A DNA stretch of 32,524 nt. Origin: Chthoniobacterales bacterium. Its GTDB lineage: Bacteria; Verrucomicrobiota; Verrucomicrobiia; Chthoniobacterales; UBA10450. The position numbers were made by a program, and so were the translations under genes. The notes under the pieces are model-generated. The model saw only the letters and a program-made list of their open reading frames with translations, made no database searches and had not been told where the DNA came from. The stretch lies in the NCBI GenBank assembly GCA_003244145.1, contig QHBM01000011.1, forward strand, positions 2,980 to 35,503. The letters run 5' to 3'. This document shows positions 1 through 8,827 of this stretch, piece by piece; the first letter of the stretch is position 1; every line of letters starts with the position of its first letter.

Positions 1-1401
1 TTTTCCCGCCGCATCGCTACCGACGGCGACGCCTCTGCCTGGCGTCTCGCAAGCAAAGTCGCGACCCTTACATTGATTTTCATGAGCGCGCTGACCGTGC
101 TCGGGATCATCGGCGCGCCGGCTCTCATTCACATTCTCGCGCCCGGATTTCCGGCGGAAAAAGCGGCGCTCACCATCCAGCTCACGCGGATCATGTTCCC
201 GTTCATCCTGCTGGTGTCGCTCGCGGCGCTCGTGATGGGAATGTTGAACGCGAAAAACGTCTTCGGCCCCCCGGCAATGGCTTCGAGCTTTTTCAATCTC
301 GGCTCGATCGTTGGTGGCGTCGTTTTGTGTTACTGGCTCGACCCGCAGGCGGACTGGCGGCATCCGCATTTCGGTGAACGTGGTCTCATGGGTCTGGCCA
401 TCGCCACGCTCATCGGCGGATTGCTTCAGCTTCTCGTCCAATTGCCTTCGTTAGGCCGGGTTGGTTTCCGTTTCCGGCCGGATTTCAATTGGAGCGATCC
501 CGGCGTGCGCACCATTCTCGCGTTGATGGGCCCGGCCACCATCGCGGCCAGCGCGGTGCAGGTGAACGTGGCGGTGAACAGCGGTTTCGCTTCCGCGCTC
601 GGCGACGGCCCGATGACGTGGCTCAACATCGCGTTTCGGCTCATGCAATTGCCGCTGGGCATTTTTGGAGTCGCAATCGCGACCGTCACGCTGCCGCTCG
701 TTTCGCGCAGTGCGGCCCTCGGGAACACAGCGGAATTTCGGGGCGCTCTCGCGCATGCGATGCGGCTCGTCATGTTGCTGACGATTCCTTCGGCGATCGG
801 CCTCATCATTTTGGCGGAGCCGATCATCGGTTTGATTTACCAGCATGGCCGGTTCACCGCCGACGCCACCGTTCACACCGCCGAGGCGCTTCGGTTTTAT
901 GCGATCGGACTCGTCGGCTACTCAGCAGTCAAGGTTCTCGCCCCGGCGTTTTACGCGCTGGATAAACGGAATTTGCCGATGTTGGTCAGCCTTCTCTCCA
1001 TCGCTGTAAATTTCTGTCTGAACTGGTTCTTCACTTTTCATCTGCAACTCGGTCATCGTGGACTCGCGCTCTCCACGAGTCTGGTGGCGATCACGAACTT
1101 TCTGATCCTTTATGCGATGATGCGTCGCTATACCGGCCGGCTCGAAACCGGCGAGATGATCAAGACCTTGGCGAAGTTGCTGATCGCCGGCACACTCCTG
1201 GCTGCGATCTGTCTGCTCGCGCAGCACTTCATCTTGTTCGCGGAGATGGGTGCGAGTATCTGGCGAAGACTTTTCAGTGTGGTGCTCACGATCGCAGTGG
1301 GCGCCGCCGCCTTTTTCGGCGCCGCTTATCTCCTGCGCGTGGCCGAATTGCGCGACGTTGTTTTACTCGTCCGCGGCCGGCTCAGCCGCTTGCGCAGTTA
1401 G
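1..1401 (+). CDS. murJ: Lipid II flippase MurJ, 3' part (5' end outside window)
   Basis: Polytopic inner-membrane protein of the MVF/MurJ family, which flips lipid-linked peptidoglycan precursor across the cytoplasmic membrane. The reading frame is open from base 1, so the first methionine at base 73 is not the true start and the N-terminal part lies upstream. About 466 codons remain, including many hydrophobic helices. Typical MurJ segments are visible: the MGMLNAKNVFGPPA region, the AVQVNVAVNSGFAS helix with PLGIFGVAIATVTLP, and the IIGLIYQHGRF segment. The C-terminus carries the extra helices usual for MurJ and ends in a basic tail. It converges on the PLP enzyme downstream, with a cruciform repeat between them. 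Confidence 0.93.
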   Translation, partial: FSRRIATDGDASAWRLASKVATLTLIFMSALTVLGIIGAPALIHILAPGFPAEKAALTIQLTRIMFPFILLVSLAALVMGMLNAKNVFGPPAMASSFFNLGSIVGGVVLCYWLDPQADWRHPHFGERGLMGLAIATLIGGLLQLLVQLPSLGRVGFRFRPDFNWSDPGVRTILALMGPATIAASAVQVNVAVNSGFASALGDGPMTWLNIAFRLMQLPLGIFGVAIATVTLPLVSRSAALGNTAEFRGALAHAMRLVMLLTIPSAIGLIILAEPIIGLIYQHGRFTADATVHTAEALRFYAIGLVGYSAVKVLAPAFYALDKRNLPMLVSLLSIAVNFCLNWFFTFHLQLGHRGLALSTSLVAITNFLILYAMMRRYTGRLETGEMIKTLAKLLIAGTLLAAICLLAQHFILFAEMGASIWRRLFSVVLTIAVGAAAFFGAAYLLRVAELRDVVLLVRGRLSRLRS

Positions 1402-1417
1402 CGTCCTAATCATTACT

Positions 1418-1558
1418 CTGGGGAGCGCACGCTTGCAGCGTGCTGGCGATGGCGTTCCGCCGTCGCGAATTTTCTCCCTCTTAAGCACCTGGCGCTTAAA
1501 GGAAGTTCGTTTCGGCCAGGAGACCGAAACCAGCACGCTGCAAGCGTGCGCTCCCCAG
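1418..1558. repeat. Cruciform intergenic repeat, copy 1
   Basis: A 141-bp element bounded by a perfect 29-bp inverted repeat (1418-1446 against 1530-1558, starting CTGGGGAGCGCACG). Two smaller hairpins lie inside, near GCGATGGC and near TTTCGG...CCGAAA, giving a three-way folded structure. A second copy, inverted relative to this one, lies at 5094-5228. It sits between two convergent genes and could act as a bidirectional terminator. It encodes no protein. It resembles REP/MITE-like non-autonomous repeats, but no transposase is seen nearby. Confidence 0.85.
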
Positions 1559-1571
1559 AAATCAGAGTCGC

Positions 1572-2705
1572 TTACCCCAACGCCTCCGCCAAATCCTCGA
1601 TCAAATCATCCGGGTGCTCGAGCCCAATGGAAAGCCGGAGCAACCCTTGGGGCGTGCGCGGATCTTCGCCTTTGATCGTGGCGCGATGCTCGATCAGACT
1701 TTCCACTCCTCCCAAGCTCGTCGCGCGAATAAAAATTTCCGTCTTCGCCGTGACACCGAGCGCGGCTTCGCGGCCGCCGCGCACCTCGAACGACAGCATC
1801 CCGCTGAACGCGCTCATCTGCCGCGCCGCGATTTCATGGCCTGCATGCGAAGCAAGTCCGGGATAGTGCACCGCCTCCACACGCGAATGATCGGCGAGCC
1901 AGTTTGCTACCTGGAAGGCGTTCTCCGAGTGCGCGCGCATCCGCCACGGAAGTGAGCGCATCCCGCGCAGGATCAGCCAGCAATCGAAAGGCGAGGGGAC
2001 GGCGCCGCAGGTCGTTTGGATTTCGCGGACGCGCTCAAAAAGTCCGGCCGCTTTTCTCGCGATAATAGCGCCGCCGATTACATCGGAATGGCCGCCGAGA
2101 TATTTTGTGGTCGAATGCATCACAAAGTCCGCGCCGAAATCCAGCGGCCGCTGCACGATCGGCGCCAGCGTGTTGTCGCAAATGCAACTCGCGCCATTGG
2201 CATGAGCACCTTCGGCGACGGCGGCGAGGTCCGTGATTTTCATCAACGGGTTGGAGGGCGTCTCCATCCAGACCAATTTTGTTTTCGGCGTGAAGGCCTG
2301 CCTGACCTCGTCGATTTTCGTAAGATCGACGAAACTCACCGCGAGCCCCCACGGAAGATAAATCTCGCGCAGCAACTTCGTCACGCCGTGGTACACATCG
2401 GTCGGCGCGATGACATGATCGCCGGGCGCGAGCGCCTGCAGGATCGCGCTCGCAGCCGCCAAGCCGGAACCGAACGCGGCCGCATCCTCGCCTCCCTCCA
2501 GCGCCGCGAGCCCTTCTTCGAGCGCGTGACGATTGGGATTCGCGCTTCGTCCGTAAACGTAGCCGTGCGGATAATTGCCTTCTGCGTCGCGCTCGAAAGT
2601 CGTCGATAAATGGATCGGCGCCGCCACCGCGCCCGTCGCGGCGTCGACGGCATGGCCGGCGTGCACCGCCAGTGTTTCGATCCGCATTTTACGACCGGTT
2701 TTCAT
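1572..2705 (-). CDS. Cys/Met-metabolism PLP enzyme (cystathionine gamma-synthase/beta-lyase type)
   Basis: A 377-aa fold-type I PLP enzyme of the Cys/Met metabolism family, acting in the cytoplasm in transsulfuration (cystathionine formation or cleavage). Family signatures include TLAVHAGH at the N-terminus, the YGRSANPNRHALEE substrate/PLP-phosphate region, METPSNPLM, ICDNT with the PLP-binding Asp, and the Schiff-base lysine in MHSTTKYLGGH. The C-terminal SLGGVESLIEHRAT and LLRLSIGLEH motifs are present. The chosen ATG is preceded by AAAGGA at 5 nt, which favours it over the internal ATG at 2687. Synthase and lyase cannot be separated from sequence alone. It is a lone gene, convergent with murJ. 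Confidence 0.9.
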   Translation of the reverse strand: MKTGRKMRIETLAVHAGHAVDAATGAVAAPIHLSTTFERDAEGNYPHGYVYGRSANPNRHALEEGLAALEGGEDAAAFGSGLAAASAILQALAPGDHVIAPTDVYHGVTKLLREIYLPWGLAVSFVDLTKIDEVRQAFTPKTKLVWMETPSNPLMKITDLAAVAEGAHANGASCICDNTLAPIVQRPLDFGADFVMHSTTKYLGGHSDVIGGAIIARKAAGLFERVREIQTTCGAVPSPFDCWLILRGMRSLPWRMRAHSENAFQVANWLADHSRVEAVHYPGLASHAGHEIAARQMSAFSGMLSFEVRGGREAALGVTAKTEIFIRATSLGGVESLIEHRATIKGEDPRTPQGLLRLSIGLEHPDDLIEDLAEALG

Positions 2706-2722
2706 CGCGATCCTTTCTCTTA

Positions 2723-2783
2723 CTGTAGCCGCCTCGCTCAGTCGAGGCGAAGAGGGAACGGCGACGGAGCGCCGTTGCTACAG
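2723..2783. repeat. 61-bp double-hairpin intergenic repeat
   Basis: Outer arms CTGTAGC (2723-2729) and GCTACAG (2777-2783) enclose two hairpins: GCCTCG...CGAGGC, and AACGGCG...CGCCGTT. It lies in the divergent gap between the PLP enzyme and glutamate dehydrogenase. The second hairpin resembles the CACGGCG/CGCCGTG hairpin at 20595-20614, suggesting a dispersed family. It has no coding capacity. Confidence 0.65.
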
Positions 2784-2891
2784 CACCTGTTCGAACGGCA
2801 CGGCTGATAAAAATTTGACGGCCCCATTTCTCCGGCGCAAATAGCACCTGAATTTCATGCCGAGGCATTCTACCTTCCGGGTTCTGTTTTT

Positions 2892-4155
2892 ATGAGCATT
2901 TACAACGACGAAGTCTTCCAAATGGCCTGTGACCAGTTCCAAGTCATTGCCGACTATCTTCAGATTAATCCTAATGATCGCGATCGGCTCATGCTCCCGA
3001 AGCGCGCCATGGCGGTCACGTTGCCGGTGCACATGGACGATGGCAGCACCCAGACTTTCCAGGGTTACCGCGTCCAACATCACCTCACGCTCGGCCCCAC
3101 TAAAGGCGGCACTCGCTTCGCGCCGACTTTGTCCATGGGCGAAACCGCCGCGCTCGCGATGTGGATGAGCTGGAAATGCGCGCTCGCTAATTTGCCTTAC
3201 GGCGGCGCCAAAGGTGGCGTCGCGTGCGATCCGACCAAACTTTCGCGGAACGAGCTCGAAGCCGTCTCGCGCCGTTACATGCAGGAGATGATTCCGTTCG
3301 TCGGCCCGCACACCGACATCATGGGACCGGACATGGGCACGAACGAGCAGGTCATGGGTTGGTTCATGGACACCTATTCCGTTTATCAGGGCTACTGCTG
3401 TCAGCGAGATCGTTACCGGTAAACCCGTCTCCATCGGCGGCACCGAAGGCCGGCGCGAAGCGACTGGACGCGGCGTCGTTTATCTCATCGAGCGCGCCAT
3501 GGACGTGCTAAAAATCGATCCCGAAAAATGCACCGCGATTGTGCAAGGGTTTGGCAACGTCGGTTCTGTCGCTGCGTTATCGCTCGCCTACAAGAGCGGC
3601 GTGAAGGTGGTCGGCATCAGCGATGCGACCGTCGCGCTCTACAATCCAAAGGGCATCGATGTGGCGAAAGCGGAACAGCACGTGATCAAGAAGGGGAACC
3701 TGCGCGCTTTCGATGAAGCCGATCGGATCGATCCGAACGAGATGCTGACGATGCCGTGCGACGTGCTGGTGCCGTCGGCCGTCGATCGCGTGATCAATGC
3801 TGGCAATGCTGCGAAATTGAAATGCCGCATTCTCGCGGAAGGCGCGAATGGCCCGACGACACCGGAGGCCGATCTCATTCTCAATGAACGTTGGGACGAG
3901 CTCTTCGTCATTCCCGACATTCTCTGCAACGCCGGCGGTGTGATCGTTTCCTACTTCGAATGGGTGCAGGGTCTCCAGGCGTTCATGTGGAGCGAAACGG
4001 AAGTGACCGATAAACTCTTCCGCATCCTCGAGCATTCCTTTACGCAGGTGATCAAGCGCGCGAAGGCGCACAAGATTTCGCATCGGACGGCGGCGATGGC
4101 CATCGGAGTCGAACGCGTTATGAAAGCGAAACATGCGCGCGGTTTGTTCCCTTGA
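2892..4155 (+). pseudogene. gdhA: Glutamate dehydrogenase (Glu/Leu dehydrogenase family), one gene split by a frameshift
   Basis: Oxidative deamination of glutamate to 2-oxoglutarate (or the reverse) with NAD(P), cytoplasmic. The N-terminal part (2892-3422) has the substrate domain: VQHHLTLGPTKGGTRF, then LPYGGAKGGVACDP with the catalytic lysine region. The C-terminal part (readable from about 3397 to 4155) has the Rossmann motif QGFGNVGSVAA, then ILAEGANGPTTPEAD and the NAGGVIVSYFEW helix. The two parts are in different frames. Removing one base at 3394-3396 joins ...DTYSVYQGY to AVSEIVTGKPVSIGG, exactly the expected family sequence. All domains are otherwise intact (about 420 aa), so a sequencing error or very recent mutation is more likely than old decay. 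The aldose epimerase gene begins 3 nt after the stop. Confidence 0.9.
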
Positions 4156-4158
4156 TGC

Positions 4159-5091
4159 GTGAGCAAGTTTTCGCATCGCGAAGATAAACGAGATAACCGT
4201 CTCCTCGATGTTCTGACGGACGAAGAGAACGGGCTTCGTCTTATCGTTTCACGGCTCGGCGCCGAATTAATCAGCGTCGCGAAACAGGATGTCGAGGGCG
4301 GATGGATTGGCTTTCTCAATCGCGACAACGAGATCGCTCCGCCCGCGAAAGGCTGGGCGAATCACGCCACGGTGATGGGTTACTATCTGCACCGGATCAA
4401 GAATGAGCGCACGTTTTACCGCGGTCGGGAGATTCGCGGCAGCACCCACAGCTTTCTCCGCGGTAAAGTGTGGCATCGCGTGGAATCCGATCGGGATGAT
4501 TCATTGGTCTACCGCATCACGCCGGGGGATTTTTCCGCGACGGAATATCCGCTCAAGGTCTCGCTCGACTTGACCTACCGGATCGAAGGCCCGCGCCTTT
4601 CGGTCTCGTTCAAGTTCACAAACGACGAGCCGAAACTGATGGCGCATGTCGGCTTCGGTTTGCATCCCGGGTTTGCGGCGACTTCGTTCGAGTCGTTCCG
4701 GTTCCAAATGCCGGACGGGCTTTATCGCCGTCATTTTTCTCCAGATAACTATTTGAGCGGTGAGACCGAAGACATTCGCCTTGCCGGAGGCGAGATGCCG
4801 TTCGCGAAAGAAAAACTCCAAGGGTCTTACATTCTCGAATTGGTCGAAGTTCCGGATCGCACTTTTACCTATGTCGATCCACCGTCTGGTCGAACAGTTG
4901 TCATCGATCTGACCGGCGTTCCTTATCTGACTCTCTGGTCCGATGGCGGACCTTTCCTCTGCGTCGAGCCGTGCTGGGGCCTGACCGATCACCACGAGCA
5001 ACGCGCCTTCGAGAAAAAGGAAGGCATCCAGCAGATCGCAGCGGGCCGGGAGCTCGTTACCAGTTTCAGCATCGAACCGAGACTGATCTAA
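4159..5091 (+). CDS. Aldose 1-epimerase-like (galactose mutarotase superfamily) protein
   Basis: A 310-aa protein of the galactose mutarotase-like superfamily, closest to the LacX/hexose-6-phosphate epimerase-like branch. Such proteins interconvert sugar anomers in the cytoplasm. Supporting motifs are an N-terminal TDEENGLRLIVSRLGAEL strand pair, HVGFGLHPGF with the catalytic-type histidine, and CVEPCWGLTDHH followed by the EKKEGIQQIAAG tail that usually bears the active-site glutamate region. GTG at 4159 is the first usable start, 3 nt after the glutamate dehydrogenase stop, so the pair is probably co-transcribed. Substrate is unknown. Confidence 0.8.
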   Translation: MSKFSHREDKRDNRLLDVLTDEENGLRLIVSRLGAELISVAKQDVEGGWIGFLNRDNEIAPPAKGWANHATVMGYYLHRIKNERTFYRGREIRGSTHSFLRGKVWHRVESDRDDSLVYRITPGDFSATEYPLKVSLDLTYRIEGPRLSVSFKFTNDEPKLMAHVGFGLHPGFAATSFESFRFQMPDGLYRRHFSPDNYLSGETEDIRLAGGEMPFAKEKLQGSYILELVEVPDRTFTYVDPPSGRTVVIDLTGVPYLTLWSDGGPFLCVEPCWGLTDHHEQRAFEKKEGIQQIAAGRELVTSFSIEPRLI

Positions 5092-5093
5092 TT

Positions 5094-5228
5094 CTGGGGA
5101 GCGCAGGCGTTTCGCGTGCTGGTTTCCGCATTCTGCGGAAACGAACTTCAATTTGCGTCGCGCTCGAAGAAAAAGTTCGCGATGGCCGAGACGCCATCGC
5201 CAGCACGCGACACGCGTGCGCTCCCCAG
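5094..5228. repeat. Cruciform intergenic repeat, copy 2 (inverted relative to copy 1)
   Basis: A 135-bp element with 29-bp terminal arms (5094-5122 against 5200-5228) that pair with two mismatches. Internal hairpins are GTTTCCGC...GCGGAAAC and GATGGC...GCCATC. The order of internal hairpins is the reverse of copy 1 at 1418-1558, so this copy lies in the opposite orientation. Like copy 1 it separates convergent genes, here the epimerase and the aminotransferase. Confidence 0.83.
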
Positions 5229-5242
5229 ATCCTGAACTCGCG

Positions 5243-6583
5243 TTACAACGCTACAAACGCGCGATCCAAAACCTCGAGCAGGAAATCCGCGTCCGCTTTG
5301 GTCACGCACATCGGGGGGGAGAACCGAATGGTCTGACCTTGCAAACCGCCTTTGCCTAACAAGAGGCCCATCTCCTTGCACGTCTCCAAAATCTGAGCGC
5401 ACTCCGCTTTCGCGGGCTCTTTCGTCGCGCGATCTTTCACCAGCTCGATCCCGAGCATTAGACCTTTGCCGCGAACATCGCCGATAACGCTGTGCTTCTC
5501 CTTCAGACGATTCAACCCGGCGGAAAGATGACCGCCGATCTTAAGCGAATTTTCCTGCAGCTTTTCTTTGTCGATGATGTCCAGCACCGCCATGCCCTGA
5601 GCGCACACGATTGGGTTGCCACCGAAAGTGTTGAAGTGGATTCGTTGCGACAAGGCAGCTGCAATCTTCGGGGTGGTCACGACGGCTCCGAGCGGCGCGC
5701 CATTGCCGATGCCTTTCGCCATGCAGACGATATCGGGGATAACGTCCTGCGTTTCGAATCCCCAATAGTGTGTCCCGGTGCGTCCGAAACCGGCTTGCAC
5801 TTCATCGGCAATACAAACGCCGCCGGCGGCGCGGACATGTTCGTAAACATGTTTCAAATATCCATCCGGAAAAACCACGCAGCCGCCGACGCCTTGAATT
5901 GATTCGGCGATGAACGCTGCGATCTGACCGGGCGTGGCGTAGTCGATCAGGTTCTCAACATCCGCTGCATATTTCTTTCCCGCCTCCGCGTCGTCGCGGC
6001 CCCAGACTCCGCGATACGGATCGGGCGTGATCGCGTGATGCACGCCAAAACTGTGCGGGACATTGAACTTCCAGGTGTGATGCGCCGTGAGGCCCATGCC
6101 GGAGGCGTTGCCGCCGTGGTAGGCATTGCGAAGAGCGATGACGTCATAGTTGCCCGTGTAAGCGCGCGCCATCAGGATCGCGAGATCGTTCGCTTCCGAA
6201 CCGGAGTTAACGAAATAACAAACCTTCAAATCGCCCGGCATCTTCGCCGCCAGTTTCTCCGCGTAGGCTCCGATGTTCGGATGAAGATAGATGGTGGTGG
6301 AATGCTGGAGCAATTCGTTCTGCTTCCGCGCCACCTCGACCACTTCGGGATGACAATGCCCGACGCTGATGGTCACGATTCCGCCGAGCGCATCGAGATA
6401 GCGCTTTCCGGTTTCGTCCCAAACGTACTGCATTTTTCCCTCCACCAGCATGAGCGGCTTTTTGTAGTAGAGAAAAATCCCCGGATTCAGGAACTGTTTC
6501 CGCAATCGCAAGACCTCATCCGCCGACGGGCCGGCGTAGGGCTTGGGTTGATGATCAAATGGCGGCAGGTCTGGTGTTTTCAT
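5243..6583 (-). CDS. Class-III aminotransferase, alanine-glyoxylate aminotransferase 2-like (beta-alanine / beta-aminoisobutyrate)
   Basis: A 446-aa PLP-dependent omega-amino acid aminotransferase. Motifs: [33 protein letters not shown] (cofactor phosphate loop), [22 protein letters not shown] with the PLP-contacting Asp, and the Schiff-base lysine in [10 protein letters not shown]. The [10 protein letters not shown] motif is typical of AGXT2-like enzymes. Downstream of ureidopropionase its likely job is transamination of beta-alanine or beta-aminoisobutyrate to the semialdehyde, which MmsA then oxidises. The ATG at 6583 (MKTPDLPPF) is preferred over the one at 6640, since upstream residues are not family-like. 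It overlaps the permease 3' end by about 29 nt, implying translational coupling. Confidence 0.88.
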   Translation of the reverse strand: MKTPDLPPFDHQPKPYAGPSADEVLRLRKQFLNPGIFLYYKKPLMLVEGKMQYVWDETGKRYLDALGGIVTISVGHCHPEVVEVARKQNELLQHSTTIYLHPNIGAYAEKLAAKMPGDLKVCYFVNSGSEANDLAILMARAYTGNYDVIALRNAYHGGNASGMGLTAHHTWKFNVPHSFGVHHAITPDPYRGVWGRDDAEAGKKYAADVENLIDYATPGQIAAFIAESIQGVGGCVVFPDGYLKHVYEHVRAAGGVCIADEVQAGFGRTGTHYWGFETQDVIPDIVCMAKGIGNGAPLGAVVTTPKIAAALSQRIHFNTFGGNPIVCAQGMAVLDIIDKEKLQENSLKIGGHLSAGLNRLKEKHSVIGDVRGKGLMLGIELVKDRATKEPAKAECAQILETCKEMGLLLGKGGLQGQTIRFSPPMCVTKADADFLLEVLDRAFVAL

Positions 6584-8042
6584 GTGGAGTAGTGGCGAAG
6601 CGCAAGGCGAGATATACGGCGAAGGCAATCGCGAAGCCAACGAACCACGCGTAATCGTAAAGCGCGACGAAAAAGTGGGGGACAGTGGACGCGTCCAGGA
6701 GTTTCACCTGTACCAAAAAACCCGGGAGATTTGGCAGCACGGCGAGGAGCAGCGCGATCATCGCCACGAAGCTAATGCCGTTGGTGTAGCGATAGCGGCC
6801 ATCCGCGCGATACAGATCTTCCACGTCGAGCTGGCGCCGGCGCCAGACAAAATAATCCGCGATCATGATTCCTCCGATCGGGCCGAGGAGCGCGCTGTAA
6901 CCAACCAGCCAGGTGAAAATGTAGCCGGACGGATCGGCCACGAGTTTCCACGGCATCATCACGATCCCGAGCAACCCGGTGATCAGGCCGCCGATCCGAA
7001 ACGAAATGCGGTGCGGCGCGAGATGCGCAAAATCATTCGCCGGACTCACGACGTTGGCCGCGATATTCGTCGCCAGCGTCGCGATGCAGAGCGCAAGCAT
7101 CGCCACCACGAGCACAACCGGGTTTTTGAAACGAGTCAACACATCGACCGGATCCCAGATCGTCTGACCGTAGATGATCGTGGTCGCCGACGTGACCGCG
7201 ACGCCGATGAACGCGTACAACGCCATAGTGAACGGAAGTCCGAGTGCCTGGCCGACAACCTGATCACGTTGCGAGCGGGCGTAGCGGGAAAAATCGGGAA
7301 TGTTGAGCGAGAGCGTGGCCCAGAAACCGATCATGCCGGTGAGTGCGGGAACGAAGAAGGCAAAGAACTGGCCGCTCTTTGGTTGACCCGGGTCGAAAGC
7401 GGACGGCTGCGAGAGAATCGGACCGAAGCCGCCGGCATTGCGATAGGCCCACCAAAGCAGGAGCAGCCCGAGCGCGATGAGCAGCGGTGCTTTGATGTTC
7501 AGCAGAATGCGGATCGAATCGATCCCTTTGTAAACGACAAACATGTTGATGCCCCAGAAAAAGAGGAAACAAAGAAACTGCGGCAGCGTGATGCCGAAGG
7601 CCGACGCCGCGCCCGCCGCCGCGATGGATGGAACGAAGACCGCGAGAATTTTGTAGATCGCGTTTCCACCGATCCACGTTTGAATGCCGAACCAGCCGCA
7701 CGCGACGAATGCTCGCATCAGCGCCGGAACGTTCGCGCCGAAAGTGCCGAACGAAGCGCGGCAAAAAACCGGAAACGGAATTCCGTATCGCGTACCGGCG
7801 TGCGCATTCAAAATCATCGGAACCAGTACGATGAGGTTGCCGAAAAAGATGGTTATGATGGCCTGCCACCAATTCATCCCGCCCCCGATGAGCGACGACG
7901 CGAGCATGTAAGTCGGGATGCAAGCCGACATGGAAATCCAGAGCGCCGCGTAACTCGCCACGCCCCATGTCCGCCGCTCCGGCGGCACCGGCGCGAGATC
8001 GGCATTGTAAAGCCGGCTCTCCTTATTCTCGATCGTGCTCAT
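6555..8042 (-). CDS. NCS1-family nucleobase/hydantoin/allantoin permease
   Basis: A 495-aa integral membrane transporter of the NCS1 nucleobase:cation symporter family (Mhp1/PucI/uracil-permease relatives) with about 12 predicted helices. The N-terminal [16 protein letters not shown] box and the following [17 protein letters not shown] helix are characteristic, as are [18 protein letters not shown] and [14 protein letters not shown], the region corresponding to Mhp1 helix 3. The motif [14 protein letters not shown] is also typical. From its place among pyrimidine-degradation enzymes it probably imports uracil, thymine, dihydropyrimidine or a hydantoin. The exact substrate cannot be read from sequence. 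Confidence 0.9.
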   Translation of the reverse strand: MSTIENKESRLYNADLAPVPPERRTWGVASYAALWISMSACIPTYMLASSLIGGGMNWWQAIITIFFGNLIVLVPMILNAHAGTRYGIPFPVFCRASFGTFGANVPALMRAFVACGWFGIQTWIGGNAIYKILAVFVPSIAAAGAASAFGITLPQFLCFLFFWGINMFVVYKGIDSIRILLNIKAPLLIALGLLLLWWAYRNAGGFGPILSQPSAFDPGQPKSGQFFAFFVPALTGMIGFWATLSLNIPDFSRYARSQRDQVVGQALGLPFTMALYAFIGVAVTSATTIIYGQTIWDPVDVLTRFKNPVVLVVAMLALCIATLATNIAANVVSPANDFAHLAPHRISFRIGGLITGLLGIVMMPWKLVADPSGYIFTWLVGYSALLGPIGGIMIADYFVWRRRQLDVEDLYRADGRYRYTNGISFVAMIALLLAVLPNLPGFLVQVKLLDASTVPHFFVALYDYAWFVGFAIAFAVYLALRFATTPHENTRPAAI

Positions 8043-8063
8043 GCTCGTGCTCGAATTCTTCTC

Positions 8064-8825
8064 TTACCGACTACCAGCGAACCAGCGCAGCGATTCCTTA
8101 ACCAAATCCGGCCTCATTATGTGGCCGCCGGTGAACTCCTTGAACTCGACCGCGTAACCTGCGTCCTTCAATTTTCGCACGATCTGCTCGGTTAGATTGA
8201 CCGACAACACCTGGTCCTGGACGCCATGCGCGATGAAGATGGACGGCTTGCCGTACCGGAGGGGCGCGGAAACGAACTCCGGCGAGTAGGCGATCACGTG
8301 CGTGAAAAGATCGCCGTTGGATAGGCCCACGGAGAGCGAGTAGGAACCGCCATCCGAAAATCCTGCAATAGCGATTCGGTGTGGATCGACCGCAACGTGA
8401 TCGAAGGTGTAGGCAAGAGCGCGGTCGAGAAAATCGATGTCAGGCCCGAATGAACCTTTGATCCGATCCCAGGTGCGCCCGCGCGAATCTGGCACGGCGA
8501 CCGCGATTCCCTGGTTGGCGGCTGTTTCACAAAACTTCTCCAGGCCCGCGCTTCCATTAGCGCCATGCAACATGAGGATAAATGGCAAAGGTTTCTCCGG
8601 CGTGTATCCCGCCGGGATCGAAAGGTACCCATCCCGCCCCGTGGCCAGGCCGAAAGAATGCCGGCCTAGTGTTGCCCGCAATTTCGGTTTCGCAGGCCGT
8701 GCTCGCAGTCGCGCCCCGCGTTTGGTTTGCGCCTGCAGCGTCGTTCCGGTTTGCGCGCAGAGCATCGCGGCGGCGCTCCAAAGTCCGAGGTCAACGAACC
8801 GGCGTCGCGTGATCGGCCGGTGCAT
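8064..8825 (-). CDS. Exported alpha/beta hydrolase (phospholipase/carboxylesterase type)
   Basis: A 253-aa alpha/beta-hydrolase. The N-terminus ITRRRFVDLG followed by a hydrophobic stretch looks like a Tat signal, so periplasmic export is likely. The HGANGS loop forms the oxyanion region. The nucleophile serine is in GFSDGG, the acid in HGVQDQVL and the histidine in GGHIMRP, giving a complete triad in the usual order. It resembles the phospholipase/carboxylesterase and feruloyl-esterase-like groups. It lies between the permease and dihydropyrimidinase with short gaps. Its role in the pathway is unclear; it may simply be co-transcribed. Confidence 0.8.
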   Translation of the reverse strand: MHRPITRRRFVDLGLWSAAAMLCAQTGTTLQAQTKRGARLRARPAKPKLRATLGRHSFGLATGRDGYLSIPAGYTPEKPLPFILMLHGANGSAGLEKFCETAANQGIAVAVPDSRGRTWDRIKGSFGPDIDFLDRALAYTFDHVAVDPHRIAIAGFSDGGSYSLSVGLSNGDLFTHVIAYSPEFVSAPLRYGKPSIFIAHGVQDQVLSVNLTEQIVRKLKDAGYAVEFKEFTGGHIMRPDLVKESLRWFAGSR

Positions 8826-8827
8826 CT

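Noticed and set aside
1418-1558. CRISPR array or riboswitch at the cruciform repeats
   Set aside because: Only inverted arms with hairpins, no regularly spaced direct repeats with unique spacers, and position between convergent 3' ends excludes a leader riboswitch.
6582-8195. 537-aa plus-strand open frame opposite the permease gene
   Set aside because: Antisense shadow of a clear NCS1 permease; composition is Arg/Glu/His-rich as expected of a reverse-complement frame.
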